From: Gemmatimonas phototrophica | Lineage (GTDB): Bacteria; Gemmatimonadota; Gemmatimonadetes; Gemmatimonadales; Gemmatimonadaceae | Length of the DNA: 64,000 nucleotides | Reading direction: 5' to 3' | NCBI RefSeq assembly: GCF_000695095.2 | Contig: NZ_CP011454.1 | Location: forward strand, 4,216,001 to 4,280,000 | Shown: one piece after another, positions 19,301 to 27,806 of the stretch | Numbering within the stretch: position 1 is the stretch's first letter | Layout of the letters: each line of letters begins with the position of its first letter | Program-made: the position numbers and the translations under genes | The notes under the pieces: model-generated | Told to the model about the DNA's origin: nothing | What the model saw: the letters and a program-made list of their open reading frames with translations, nothing else | Databases searched by the model: none

Positions 19301-19305
19301 AGTAA
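16303..19305 (+). CDS. Secreted two-domain amidohydrolase-superfamily protein
   Basis: The 1000-residue product has a signal peptide (SLLSLAALAVGVSTLEAQ) and two amidohydrolase modules. The first has YPGFVDAHADLGG, in which the metal HxH is replaced by His100-Ala-Asp102. The second keeps GLIDPHTHGG (His640-x-His642) and LHSDDNE, with the C-terminal SLEAGKDADFVIW composite sandwich block, so it is probably the active module. The family resembles imidazolonepropionase-type exported hydrolases. The GTG start has GGGAG upstream. The paralogue starts two bases after this stop, forming an operon. Confidence 0.87.
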   Translation: MKVVRSLLSLAALAVGVSTLEAQQSSRTEPVTGLRANATGYHALVGAKVITAPGQVLDNATIVIRNGVVTAVGAGLTPPAGARVWELKGLTVYPGFVDAHADLGGDAPQQGGDVGPTHWNPQVRAWFSTTANLKDDSTRRIALRSLGFGAALAVPRQGIFRGTASVVHLGEAGVRERVLRPDLAQSIGFSRSFALGGMYPNSTMGTSALMKQTFLDAEWYIRAWSTYETSGRTMLPPETSEALAALGKAVKGTQPVVFQTESEEEYLRAFKLAADYKLTPWFRGSGQEYRLVDVLKGRTQPLIVPLAFPDAPNVANPEAATNVSLGDLRHWYLAPTNPAQLAANNIPFAITADGLSSVNQFLPNLRVAVARGLTPDKALAALTTVPAGWLGIEKTHGTIAVGKVANLVVTEGDLFTEESAIRDVWVQGTRYGVTRPPQVDPRGTWTIASEDLGTFKSATLRLEGPLNRIRGTIEMPSRRPVNLTGVRIIAETGRLEATFNGEQLGLEGAVLLSGSVRGEEFFGWMSLPTGTDANYKGTRTEQYQGPARGAVAVKVPKIDLPFIRPSMEFGRTSQPVQPATVVVRNATVWTQGPQGKLENADLLVQAGKVVRVGQKLSAPAGAVEIDATGKHVTPGLIDPHTHGGVSSVNESGFAIVPEVQMGDVITHNNIWFYRQLAGGLTSTMIKHGSANPIGGENVFVKTRWGSLPEDYKIVGAPRTVKFALGENPKRAPTRYPNTRMGVQEIIRDHFLAARDYEKEWKRWEKEKTGIPPRKDLRMEAILDILNQKLLISSHGYRADEFLALVRLAEEFGFKVQTLQHGVEAYKIADELKKSGVAAVVWSDWGAFKLEAYDATSYNARLLMEAGVVTSLHSDDNEISTRMNWEAGKLLRSGVNEIDALNTVTINAAKAIAIDKRIGSLEAGKDADFVIWNGNPLSQFTKAEQTWVDGRKYFSIDEDKVLRADVTKQRAQLIQAVIAASADAAPAAGAAPARGRGPGGK

Positions 19306-19307
19306 GC

Positions 19308-20726
19308 ATGCGTTCTCTCACGACACCTAACCGGACACACCCCATGCACTCCGCCTTGCATCGCGCGGCCCGTACCGCCGCTCTGACCGCGAGCCTCGTG
19401 GTGACCGGCTTCGTGGGCGCCGCTGCCACGCCGTCGTTCGCCGGCGCGCAGGTCGTCATTCCTACCGCCGCGCAGGATCAGCCGGTGGTGCTCAAGGGCG
19501 CCACCATTCATACGGTCACCAAGGGCACCATCACGAACGGCACCATCGTGATGGAGCGCGGCAAAATCACCGCCATCGGCGGCCCCGAAGTCGCCACGCC
19601 GCGTGGCGCCAAAGTGGTGGATCTCACCGGCAAGCACATCTACCCGGGCCTCATTGACGCCTACAGCACGGTGGGCATCACCGAAATCGGCGCCGTGGAT
19701 GTCTCCAGCGACATCAACGAGCTGGGCGACTTCAATCCCAACGTCCGTCCGGAAGTCGCCGTGAACGCGGAAAGCCGTCACATTGGCACCACGCGGTCGG
19801 CCGGCGTGCTGGTGGCCTTCGCCACGCCGGGGGGCGGCCTGATCTCCGGCTTGTCGTCGGCGATTTCGCTCGAAGGATGGACCTGGGAAGAGATGAGCAT
19901 GAAGGGCGCCGCGGCGCTCAACGTGAACTGGCCCGACCCCAACGCGCGTCCGCGTCGCGGGTTCGGCGGACCGCCGGGTGGCTTTGGCGGTCGTCCACAG
20001 CCGGCGCCCAAGACCTACGCCGAGCAGGTGGAAGAGATCAAAAACTTCTTTGGCGAAGCGCGGGCGTATCGCGATGCGCTCAAGGCTGGTCAGAATGTGC
20101 GGACGGACGCACGCTACGCCGCCATGATTCCCGCCCTCAACGGGGAAATCCCGGTGGTGGTGGCGGCCGACGGTGTGTCGCAGATCAACGACGCCATTAC
20201 CTGGGCCAAACAGGAAGGGGTGAAGCTGGTCATTCGTGGCGGGCGCAACGCACTGGATGTCGCGGCGCGACTCAAGGCCGAGAACGTGCCGGTAATTCTC
20301 ACGGCCACCATGTCGGCCCCGTCGCGCAGCGACGACGCATACGACGAGGCCTACGCCACGCCGGCCGCCTTGTTCAAGGCCGGTGTGAAGTTCGCGATTG
20401 CCGGTGACGGTGATGCGCTCTACAGCTATCGCCTGCCGTGGGACGCCGGCGTAGCCGTGGCCTTCGGACTGCCGGAAGAAGAAGCCCTGAAGGCCGTGAC
20501 GATCAACGCCGCCGAATTCATGGGCGTGGCCGACAAGGTAGGGTCGCTCGAAGTGGGCAAGGAAGCCACGCTGGTGATCACCACCGGCACCCCGCTGGAT
20601 ATGACGACGAACATCATTCAGTCGTACATCCAGGGGCGCGAGATCGACATGAACGACATGCAGAAGCAGTTCTTCAAGAAGTACATGGAAAAGATCAACC
20701 AGGCCAAGAAGAAGATTGCCAGCTGA
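19308..20726 (+). CDS. Secreted amidohydrolase-like protein, HxH motif missing
   Basis: The 472-residue product has a signal region (an in-frame ATG at 19344 is an alternative start) and an amidohydrolase fold: GKHIYPGLIDAYSTVG, and SLEVGKEATLVITTGTPL near the C-terminus. The first metal-ligand motif reads Tyr119-Ser-Thr121, not HxH, so it may be non-catalytic or use other ligands. It has an Arg/Gly/Pro-rich insert around residue 220. The pairing with the preceding gene suggests a two-subunit complex or a paralogue with a regulatory role. Confidence 0.85.
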   Translation: MRSLTTPNRTHPMHSALHRAARTAALTASLVVTGFVGAAATPSFAGAQVVIPTAAQDQPVVLKGATIHTVTKGTITNGTIVMERGKITAIGGPEVATPRGAKVVDLTGKHIYPGLIDAYSTVGITEIGAVDVSSDINELGDFNPNVRPEVAVNAESRHIGTTRSAGVLVAFATPGGGLISGLSSAISLEGWTWEEMSMKGAAALNVNWPDPNARPRRGFGGPPGGFGGRPQPAPKTYAEQVEEIKNFFGEARAYRDALKAGQNVRTDARYAAMIPALNGEIPVVVAADGVSQINDAITWAKQEGVKLVIRGGRNALDVAARLKAENVPVILTATMSAPSRSDDAYDEAYATPAALFKAGVKFAIAGDGDALYSYRLPWDAGVAVAFGLPEEEALKAVTINAAEFMGVADKVGSLEVGKEATLVITTGTPLDMTTNIIQSYIQGREIDMNDMQKQFFKKYMEKINQAKKKIAS

Positions 20727-20747
20727 TCGTGATGCCTGAACCAGTGC

Positions 20748-20789
20748 GCGGCGCGTTGCCCTGTGGGCGACGCGCCGCGTTCCCTTTGA
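20748..20789 (+). terminator. Strong hairpin terminator after the amidohydrolase pair
   Basis: The stem GCGGCGCGT-T-GCCC pairs with GGGC-G-ACGCGCCGC around a TGT loop (20748-20778), about 13 base pairs plus one wobble, followed by GTTCCCTTTG. It lies just after the amidohydrolase stop and only about 22 bases before the next start. Confidence 0.75.
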
Positions 20790-20800
20790 TCCCCCTCTGA

Positions 20801-22384
20801 ATGATGCCTGTTTCCCGTCGCCGCCTTGTTCGTACGATTGCGCTCAGTGTGGCGCTCATCGTGCCCATTGTTCTGCTCAAGCGATCTCCCGAGCCCGCCC
20901 CCGAGCGCCCGCGTGCGCTGCGCCAGGTGACTGCGGACGCCGCGTTTTGTGCGCCACGCCAACGCGCGGGGATATCGCTCTCACAGCATCTGGCACCGGT
21001 CGCATCGCGCTTGTCATCGAGCACGGGCGTTTTTGCACTGGAAGAAGGCGATATCTCCATGATTGCGCGGGCGTGGCTCACGGAAACGGCCGAGCGCACC
21101 ATCGATATCCAGTATTTCATTTTCACCGCCGACAACGTGGGGCTCATTGCCGCCGACTATCTGCTGCGCGCTGCCGATCGAGGGATTCGCGTTCGGCTGC
21201 TGGTGGATGATTTCATGCTTGAGGCGGACGCCGAGGCGCTGCTCGCCCTCGACGCGCACCCCAATCTCGAAATCCGGCTCTATAACCCCACCACGAATAT
21301 CGGGAAGAATCTTCCCACCAAGCTGTTCAACCTCACGTCCGACTTCCGCGGTTTCAATCAGCGGATGCACAACAAGACGTTCATTGTGGACTCGCAGGTG
21401 GTGATCACCGGTGGCCGCAATATTGCCGATGAGTACTTCGACTACGATCACGAATACAATTTCCGCGATCGGGACGTACTGTTGCTGGGGAAAGCGGCCC
21501 GCGATGTGCAGCGCTCATTCACACAGTTCTGGAACGATCCGCTCAGCGTACCGGTGGCGTCGTTGGTCCAATCCAGCGTAGCGCAGCCTGATACCGCCAC
21601 CACGTATCGCTATCTGCACGATTATGCCTGCGATCCGCGCAACTTCTGGCCGCAGGTGCGCGAACGCATTGCCGCCGTACCAAGCACCTTCAACAGCATG
21701 CAGGAGTCCGGCGCGCTCGTCTGGTCCGACAGTGTCACCTTCGTGACGGATCTGCCCGGCAAGAACGCGGGCACCGATGGCCTTGGCGGTGGCGGGCAGA
21801 GTACGGCAGAACTGATTCGCCTGGTGCGCAGCGCGAAGAGCTCGGTGACCATTCAGTCACCGTATCTCGTGACCACTGCAGTCAGCCAGGAGCTTTTTCG
21901 CGACGCCATTAAACGCGGCGTACGCGTGCGCATCCTCACCAACAGTCTGGCCTCGACGGATAATCTCGACGCCTTCAGTGGATATCAACGTGACCGCGAC
22001 GTGCTGCTGGGGTTGGGCGTGGAGCTCTATGAATTCAAGCCCGATGCGGCGGTGCGCCGTCGCGTGATGACCGGCGCGCTGCAAACCACGCTCAATTACG
22101 CCCCCATCTTTGGATTGCACGCCAAATCCATGGTGGTGGATAATCACATCGCTGTCATTGGCACCTTCAATCTCGATCCACGCAGTGCCAACCTGAACAC
22201 CGAATGTCTGGCCATCGTGCGGGACGCCCGCATTGCCGGTGATCTCGCGAAAGCCATGGACGAGGATATGCGCCCGGAGAACGCCTGGCATACCACATCG
22301 TCGTTCAACCCGGATGGGAGCGTTCGCCTGGGGAAACGTCTTGCCGTCTGGTTTCGGCGTGTCGTCCCGAAAGCGGTGCTATAG
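20801..22384 (+). CDS. Phospholipase D family protein (cardiolipin-synthase-like)
   Basis: The 527-residue product has an N-terminal hydrophobic anchor (RTIALSVALIVPIVLL) and two HKD motifs: HNKTFIVD (His190) and HAKSMVVD (His440), each followed by a Gly/Asn block. This is the PLD/cardiolipin synthase fold with two half-sites forming one active site. It acts on phospholipid or phosphodiester substrates, probably at the membrane. An alternative ATG follows directly. The terminator upstream leaves no room for a promoter, so its own promoter must lie inside or before the hairpin. Confidence 0.92.
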   Translation: MMPVSRRRLVRTIALSVALIVPIVLLKRSPEPAPERPRALRQVTADAAFCAPRQRAGISLSQHLAPVASRLSSSTGVFALEEGDISMIARAWLTETAERTIDIQYFIFTADNVGLIAADYLLRAADRGIRVRLLVDDFMLEADAEALLALDAHPNLEIRLYNPTTNIGKNLPTKLFNLTSDFRGFNQRMHNKTFIVDSQVVITGGRNIADEYFDYDHEYNFRDRDVLLLGKAARDVQRSFTQFWNDPLSVPVASLVQSSVAQPDTATTYRYLHDYACDPRNFWPQVRERIAAVPSTFNSMQESGALVWSDSVTFVTDLPGKNAGTDGLGGGGQSTAELIRLVRSAKSSVTIQSPYLVTTAVSQELFRDAIKRGVRVRILTNSLASTDNLDAFSGYQRDRDVLLGLGVELYEFKPDAAVRRRVMTGALQTTLNYAPIFGLHAKSMVVDNHIAVIGTFNLDPRSANLNTECLAIVRDARIAGDLAKAMDEDMRPENAWHTTSSFNPDGSVRLGKRLAVWFRRVVPKAVL

Positions 22385-22412
22385 CGCTTGGAGTTCGCTC
22401 GGGCCTGCGCAC

Positions 22413-22841
22413 TCAGGACGTGATATAGCTGTGGAGCGAGGCGATCGTGGACTCATGGTCGGCAATGATGTCGTTCATGATGTCCCGAATGGAAATCATG
22501 CCGAGCACGCGGGTGCCATCGATGACGGGCAAGTGTCGAATTTTCCTGACACTCATGAGCGACATGCACTCGCGCGTTCGCGTCGTCGCGCTCACGGTGA
22601 TGACTTCGGTGGTCATGATCTCCGCGACACGCGTCTCCTTCGAGTTGCGCCCCTGCAGCGTAATCTTGCGGGTATAGTCGCGCTCGGAAAAGACACCAGC
22701 CAGTCGATCGCCTTCCATGACCAGCAGAGCACCGACCCCGTGGTACGCCAATCGCTCGACCGCGGCGTAGACGGTCATGTCCGGCGTTACATGCCAGAGG
22801 GTCCCGTCATGTTTCTTGAGCAGTTCGCCAACAGCTTTCAT
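22413..22841 (-). CDS. CBS domain protein
   Basis: The 142-residue product has two CBS motifs: VERLAYHGVGALLVMEGDRLAGVFSERD (about 27-55) and MSVRKIRHLPVIDGTRVLGMISIRDI. Such pairs bind adenine nucleotides and act as regulators. ATG 22841 gives MKAVGELLKK and a compact protein. It converges on the PLD gene, 28 bases apart. The 206-base gap up to the sulfatase holds no convincing gene. Confidence 0.88.
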   Translation of the reverse strand: MKAVGELLKKHDGTLWHVTPDMTVYAAVERLAYHGVGALLVMEGDRLAGVFSERDYTRKITLQGRNSKETRVAEIMTTEVITVSATTRTRECMSLMSVRKIRHLPVIDGTRVLGMISIRDIMNDIIADHESTIASLHSYITS

Positions 22842-23047
22842 ACCTGAGGACCGGAAATCGGGAGGCGTGTGGCATGGCCATGAACTACCGGCCGCGCGGG
22901 ACCGCGACGAACTGAGACATCGGCTACGGGCTGCAGCGCAATACTGCACCCGGCTCGGGCCCGCCGACAAGAAAGGCGCGGAAATCGCCCCTCCCCGCGA
23001 CGGGCCGAATGGCCGAGTCCGCTGATCTCGTCGGCAGCGCTTTGGCC

Positions 23048-24505
23048 TTACCGACGCGGTACGGCAGGGCGTTGCGGATGCGTGCCCCGCTGGTCTTCGG
23101 CCCGTCGAATGGAATCCAGACGTGCCGCCACCAGCGGCTCGCGCAACGCGACATCCGTCTGTTCACCGGGATCCTGTTCGAGGTTGAATACCCGCATGGT
23201 ATCCAGCATCCAGACGGCCTTCCACTGGCCGGCCAGCACCGCCGACTGCCGACGGTCGGGAGAGTACCAGACCTGCACATCCCGTGGCGTGTATATGCCA
23301 CGACCAGTAAGCAGCGGCAGGAAGGACCGCCCGGTTACGGTGGTGGGTGCGGGCTGCCCGGCAACCTCCACCAGCGTGGCATGCAAGTCGGTGAAGTCCA
23401 CGCGCGCGGACGTGGTACGCCCCGGCGTCACCACCCCGGGCCAATGCACGATGCCCGGAACCCGCAAACCGCCGTCGTACAAGTCCCCCTTGAAGCCGCG
23501 ATACCCCAGGGTGCCGTTGAACCAGCGGCCAATAACCTCCGAGGCCCCGTCATGCGGACCGCGCAGGAACGTGGCGCCGTTATCCGAGAGAAACACCACC
23601 ATCGTGTGCTGCGCCACGCCAAGGGAGTCCAGCAGGCGACGGAGCCCCCCGAGATCCTCGTCCAGGCGGTGAATCTGCGCGGCATAACTGCGCTTGGGTA
23701 ACGACCACGATGTTGTAGCGTACGGGCCGAGTGTTGGTGTCTCATACCCACCGTCGGGCGCGGTGCGACTGGTTTCGTTGTGAATGTGCGGGAGATTGGT
23801 GGCCCAGAACAGGAAGAAGGGCGTACGCGCAGCGGCCTGTTGGCGAACGAACTGGAACGCGCGGGCCCGCAGCAGATCGGGGGCGTAGTCGAGGCGCACC
23901 GTGGCATACCCGCTGCCCATGCCGCGCGGGACCGGTACCACATTCCGTGTGCGCAGCGAATCGGTGCCGTCGAGCAGATACTCCGGATAGAAGTTGTGCG
24001 CATGCACCTGATCACGATATCCGAAGAACACATCGAACCCTTGTGCCTGCGGCCACGACTCCGGCTCAGTCTCCCAACTCAACCCCCACTTCCCCACGAG
24101 TGCCGTGGCGTATCCGGCACCACGCAGCCGTTCCGCCAGAGTCACATCGGCCGAACGCAGATAATCGTTGTCATTGTCATCCAACCGGCAGCGACCATTG
24201 TGGTAACCGGTCATGAACGAACAGCGCGCCGGCCCGCACACGGCCGCGCTCGAGCGAAACTCCGTAAAGCGCACGCCTTCACGCGCAAGTTGATCGATGT
24301 GGGGCGTCGCCACCTCCCGCTGTCCCCACGCGCCCAATTCGCCAATACCGAGATCATCGGCCAGTAACACCACGATGTTGGGCGGCGTTGTTGCTAGTGA
24401 CGCGGCCGCGGGTGACATACCCAGCGGCACGGATCCACTCGGCGTACACGCCACGCCGCCGAGCATGACCACCCTGGCTACGACTGCCCCAGCACTACGC
24501 AGCAT
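23048..24505 (-). CDS. Sulfatase (arylsulfatase-type), lipoprotein
   Basis: The 485-residue product has a lipobox-like LGGVAC near residue 20 and a sulfatase core. NIVVLLADDLGIGELGAW carries the metal-binding Asp50-Asp51. The formylglycine signature is Cys90-Gly-Pro-Ala-Arg94 (CxPxR class), so anaerobic or FGE-type maturation to formylglycine is expected. The C-terminal part contains typical FLSDNGA and GTHP-like residues. It is likely a periplasmic or membrane-tethered enzyme for sulfate ester hydrolysis. No sulfatase-maturing gene is nearby. Confidence 0.92.
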   Translation of the reverse strand: MLRSAGAVVARVVMLGGVACTPSGSVPLGMSPAAASLATTPPNIVVLLADDLGIGELGAWGQREVATPHIDQLAREGVRFTEFRSSAAVCGPARCSFMTGYHNGRCRLDDNDNDYLRSADVTLAERLRGAGYATALVGKWGLSWETEPESWPQAQGFDVFFGYRDQVHAHNFYPEYLLDGTDSLRTRNVVPVPRGMGSGYATVRLDYAPDLLRARAFQFVRQQAAARTPFFLFWATNLPHIHNETSRTAPDGGYETPTLGPYATTSWSLPKRSYAAQIHRLDEDLGGLRRLLDSLGVAQHTMVVFLSDNGATFLRGPHDGASEVIGRWFNGTLGYRGFKGDLYDGGLRVPGIVHWPGVVTPGRTTSARVDFTDLHATLVEVAGQPAPTTVTGRSFLPLLTGRGIYTPRDVQVWYSPDRRQSAVLAGQWKAVWMLDTMRVFNLEQDPGEQTDVALREPLVAARLDSIRRAEDQRGTHPQRPAVPRR

Positions 24506-24611
24506 GTTTCAGTACCTCGGTTCATGAAAACGTGGCCCACGACGAAACAAAACCAGGGGAAGAGGAGCGCGTACCATCACCGCTTGATGAATCTGCGCTC
24601 ATCTGCCGAAT

Positions 24612-24629
24612 CATGCCGGAAACGGCATG
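24612..24629. promoter_or_regulatory. Hairpin with GAAA loop upstream of the histidine kinase
   Basis: CATGCCG (24612-24618) pairs with CGGCATG (24623-24629) around a GAAA tetraloop; another CCGGCATG copy follows at about 24636. It lies between the sulfatase and the histidine kinase starts, in the divergent promoter region. Confidence 0.5.
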
Positions 24630-24683
24630 CTACAACCGGCATGAAGTATCGCCGACGATTCGCGGAGTTGCTGGTGGATTGAT

Positions 24684-26114
24684 ATGTTCACGCCAGTACG
24701 TTCCGTCACTATTGCCCCAGACCCAATGATTTGGCACGCTCGACTTGTGAGGCTGGGCCGCCTCCGCACCATGCTCCTGCTGACAGCCTTCAGTGTCGCG
24801 GCTTCAGTCGCGCTCGTGGCGGTCTTTTTTGTGGTTTTTGAGGGACAACCCGAGGATCTGCCGGCGTACTTCGTACCGGCAGTCATAGTCCCGGCCATGG
24901 TGGCACCCCTGGTGATTCATCTCCTGCTGGGGCTCGCTGTGGAACTGGAGGCGGCGCATTCCCAGGCGGCACAGCAGCAGGAACAGCTGCAGCGTGTCCG
25001 TCAGCTCGATCTGGTGGGGCGACTGGCCAGTGGTCTGGCGCATGATTTCAACAATCTGCTCACCGTGGTGCGGGCCAATGTGGAGGCGCTTGGCGGTGCC
25101 ACCGTGCGGGAAGAGCTCTCCGCGATCGATGATGCGGCAGTGCGGGGGGCGCGCCTCACCCGTCGGTTGCTGTCGATCAGCCGGCACGATGTCGTGGAGC
25201 GTGTGGCGCAGCCACTGGCGCCACTCCTTCGGGAAACGGAGGAGATGTTGCGACGCGTGCTCCCTCCCAACATGCAGCTCGAGATGCCACCCGTCCTTCC
25301 TGATGTCACACTCGAGTTTGACCATGATGCCATTCAACAGGCGTTGCTCAATCTTGCGCTGAATGCGCGTGATGCCATGGGGGCGCACGGACGACTGACC
25401 ATAACCGTTCACGGTCGGCAGACCGAGGACGGGCCGTGGCAGGTACTTGAGGTGCGGGACAATGGACCGGGCATGCCCCCCGAGGTGCTTGGACGAGCAA
25501 CCGAACCCTTTTTCACGACCAAGGCGGCTCACGAAGGGACGGGGCTCGGGCTGGCCATCGTGCATCGTTGCATGGCGCAGCACAATGGTCGTCTTGTACT
25601 CGACAGTGAAGAAGGCATCGGGACCACGGCAGCACTGTGGTTTCCTTCCACCCTGCGCGGCAGTGACGTCATCCGTCGCGAGCGCGTGCCTACCACGCCG
25701 CCCACTGGAATCCGACGGAGCGAGCGCTATGACCTGCTGGTCATTGACGATGAACCCGAAATCCGGAGTGTCACCGAGCGTGCGCTGCGGCGTCTGGGAC
25801 ATCGCGTCACCAGCGTTGGCGATATTGCCGCGGCGATGGCGTGGCTGGAGACGGCCCCCAAAGTGGATGGCATTGTCTCCGACGTGATGATGCCGGGGGG
25901 AACGGGCATTGAACTCGTCCACCTCCTGCGCAGCGCCGGCCGTACGACACCGGTCCTGCTTGTATCAGGATTTGCGCTCGAAGTGCTCGATGATGTTCTG
26001 AGTGCCGACTCCAGCGTGGCGTTCCTTCCGAAGCCCTGGGCACTCGATGCCCTGATGAGTGGCATCGAAAGCGTGATCCACAAGCCCAACCCGGATCAGC
26101 CAACGGCACCGTAG
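24684..26114 (+). CDS. Hybrid sensor histidine kinase/response regulator
   Basis: The 476-residue product has two transmembrane helices (about 29-52 and 62-86), a coiled coil, a HisKA region with GLAHDFNNLL (His120), a HATPase with DNGPGMPPE and GTGLGLAIVHR, and a C-terminal receiver with LLVIDDEPE and Asp400 (GIVSDVMMP), then SGF and FLPKPW. The sensor part is only two helices, so the signal may be membrane or intramolecular. No separate response regulator is adjacent. An in-frame ATG at 24726 is an alternative start. Confidence 0.93.
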   Translation: MFTPVRSVTIAPDPMIWHARLVRLGRLRTMLLLTAFSVAASVALVAVFFVVFEGQPEDLPAYFVPAVIVPAMVAPLVIHLLLGLAVELEAAHSQAAQQQEQLQRVRQLDLVGRLASGLAHDFNNLLTVVRANVEALGGATVREELSAIDDAAVRGARLTRRLLSISRHDVVERVAQPLAPLLRETEEMLRRVLPPNMQLEMPPVLPDVTLEFDHDAIQQALLNLALNARDAMGAHGRLTITVHGRQTEDGPWQVLEVRDNGPGMPPEVLGRATEPFFTTKAAHEGTGLGLAIVHRCMAQHNGRLVLDSEEGIGTTAALWFPSTLRGSDVIRRERVPTTPPTGIRRSERYDLLVIDDEPEIRSVTERALRRLGHRVTSVGDIAAAMAWLETAPKVDGIVSDVMMPGGTGIELVHLLRSAGRTTPVLLVSGFALEVLDDVLSADSSVAFLPKPWALDALMSGIESVIHKPNPDQPTAP

Positions 26115-26136
26115 CACAGGAGGGGAAGGTGGTGCG

Positions 26137-26838
26137 TTATCTGCCATGCTGCTCCAGCCATTCCATGGTGGCCTGCATCGCCTGCTCCCACTCCACTGCC
26201 GACGTAAGATGACCGGCGCCTCGCAACACGTCATGCCGCCGTGACGGGGTGGTTCCGTAGCGCGTGTCCAACGCCGTGTGCAAGCGCACCACGGCGGCTG
26301 GCGGTACACTCACATCATGCTCCGCCGTGATGCTGAGCAGAGAGACATCGCGAAAGCATTGGGGCACGAGGTGAGCGCTGGTGCCCGACGACCATTCGGG
26401 ACTTCCCAGCAAGGCGACGACGGCACGCACGGGAAGCCCCGCCCCAACGGCGCGATAGGCGAGAAAGGCGCCCATGGAAATGCCCACCAGGGACATGGCC
26501 TCGGCGCTGGCGTCGAACTCTGACACCAGCGCGTGGAGGAGACCCGGCACCTCGTTGACGGTGTGCTCAACCTGTTCCAGCATGAGCGGCAGCGCACCGC
26601 CGTCGCGCGCAATTCGGGCAGACATGCCGGCATCGAGGCGAGCGCCGTGGCCCACCGCATCAATGCCAATCGCGAGAAAGCCCGCCCGGGCACACCGTTC
26701 GAGCTCTCTCGCATGTGCCAGCGCATCAGCACGGAAGCCGTGACACCAAAGCACCGTGGGGAGTGGATACCCCCTCGACTCGGATGGACGAGCCAGTAAG
26801 ATGGGGACACCGGCGACCGTCAATCCGCGAGTAGACAT
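26137..26838 (-). CDS. Alpha/beta hydrolase (dienelactone-hydrolase-like)
   Basis: The 233-residue product (ATG 26838; an upstream GTG at 26886 would add 16 residues) has a nucleophile elbow GISMGAF, an oxyanion-type LWCHGF and a late GAGHLTSA His block. The family is a dienelactone hydrolase or esterase fold, and the substrate is unknown. It converges on the hybrid kinase gene and diverges from the FAH-type gene. Confidence 0.85.
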   Translation of the reverse strand: MSTRGLTVAGVPILLARPSESRGYPLPTVLWCHGFRADALAHARELERCARAGFLAIGIDAVGHGARLDAGMSARIARDGGALPLMLEQVEHTVNEVPGLLHALVSEFDASAEAMSLVGISMGAFLAYRAVGAGLPVRAVVALLGSPEWSSGTSAHLVPQCFRDVSLLSITAEHDVSVPPAAVVRLHTALDTRYGTTPSRRHDVLRGAGHLTSAVEWEQAMQATMEWLEQHGR

Positions 26839-26963
26839 GCGTGAATAGTACGCGGCAGCCTTCACGATCGAAGGTGGCAGGAGCACGGGACGGCTCTTTC
26901 TGGCGCGGGCGGCGTTGCCCCCGTAGCGTTGAGGGTCGCACTCCCCCCAACTCCGAGGATCTC

Positions 26964-27785
26964 ATGCTTCGCCGAATGCTGGTACTGGCCGTGCTCCTTG
27001 CCGGGCCGGCGGCCCTCGCCGCCCAACCCGCCAACTATGTGCGCTATCAGATGGGAGGCCGGGTCTCCTATGGACGTCTCGACGGCGACCAGATTTCCCA
27101 GCTGCGCGGTGCCCCCTGGCTGGACAAGACACCGACGGGGGTCAAGGTGCCGCGGTCAAAGGTGACCCTCCTGGCGCCGGCCACCCCGTCGAAGGTGATT
27201 GCCGTGGGACTCAACTACCAGACGCACCTCGGCGAACGGAGTGCGGCCGCGTATCCCGGTCTCTTTGCCAAACTCCCTACGTCGATCATTGCGCACAATG
27301 ACACGGTGGTGCTCACACCCGATGCCACGAACGTGCACTACGAGGGGGAAATGGTGCTCGTGATTGGCAAACGCGCCCACAATGTCCCGGTCGCCAACGC
27401 CAAGGACTACGTATTCGGCGTGACCACGGGGAATGATGTCTCCGAGCGCGATTGGCAGAAGAGCGACTTGCAGTGGTTTCGCGCCAAGGCCGCCGACACC
27501 TTTGGCCCCCTCGGCCCAGTGATTGTCACCGGCGTGAACTACGACGATCTGCTATTGCAGACTCGACTCAACGGCGAAGTGGTGCAATCCCAGCGTACCA
27601 AGGACCTGATCTTCAGCGTCGCGGAGATTGTGAGCTACATCAGCCGCTATGTCACCCTCGAGCCGGGGGATGTGATTTACAGTGGCACTCCGGGGACCAC
27701 GCGACAGATGAAAAGCGGCGATGTGGTGGAAGTGGAACTGGAGCGGGTTGGCCTGTTGCGTAACCCGGTCGTACAACGTCGCTAA
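26964..27785 (+). CDS. Exported fumarylacetoacetate-hydrolase family protein
   Basis: The 273-residue product starts at ATG 26964 with GAGGA upstream and has a clear signal peptide (MLVLAVLLAGPAALAAQ). The body is the FAH fold: AVGLNYQTHLGE, HYEGEMVLVIGKRA with metal-binding acid residues, TTGNDVSERDWQ, and C-terminal PGDVIYSGTPGTT. FAH enzymes are usually cytoplasmic, so a leader is unusual. The next gene starts 21 bases downstream. Substrates may be acylpyruvate-like or beta-diketone compounds. Confidence 0.88.
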   Translation: MLRRMLVLAVLLAGPAALAAQPANYVRYQMGGRVSYGRLDGDQISQLRGAPWLDKTPTGVKVPRSKVTLLAPATPSKVIAVGLNYQTHLGERSAAAYPGLFAKLPTSIIAHNDTVVLTPDATNVHYEGEMVLVIGKRAHNVPVANAKDYVFGVTTGNDVSERDWQKSDLQWFRAKAADTFGPLGPVIVTGVNYDDLLLQTRLNGEVVQSQRTKDLIFSVAEIVSYISRYVTLEPGDVIYSGTPGTTRQMKSGDVVEVELERVGLLRNPVVQRR

Positions 27786-27806
27786 GGCTCGGCCAGTTGA
27801 CGTGAG

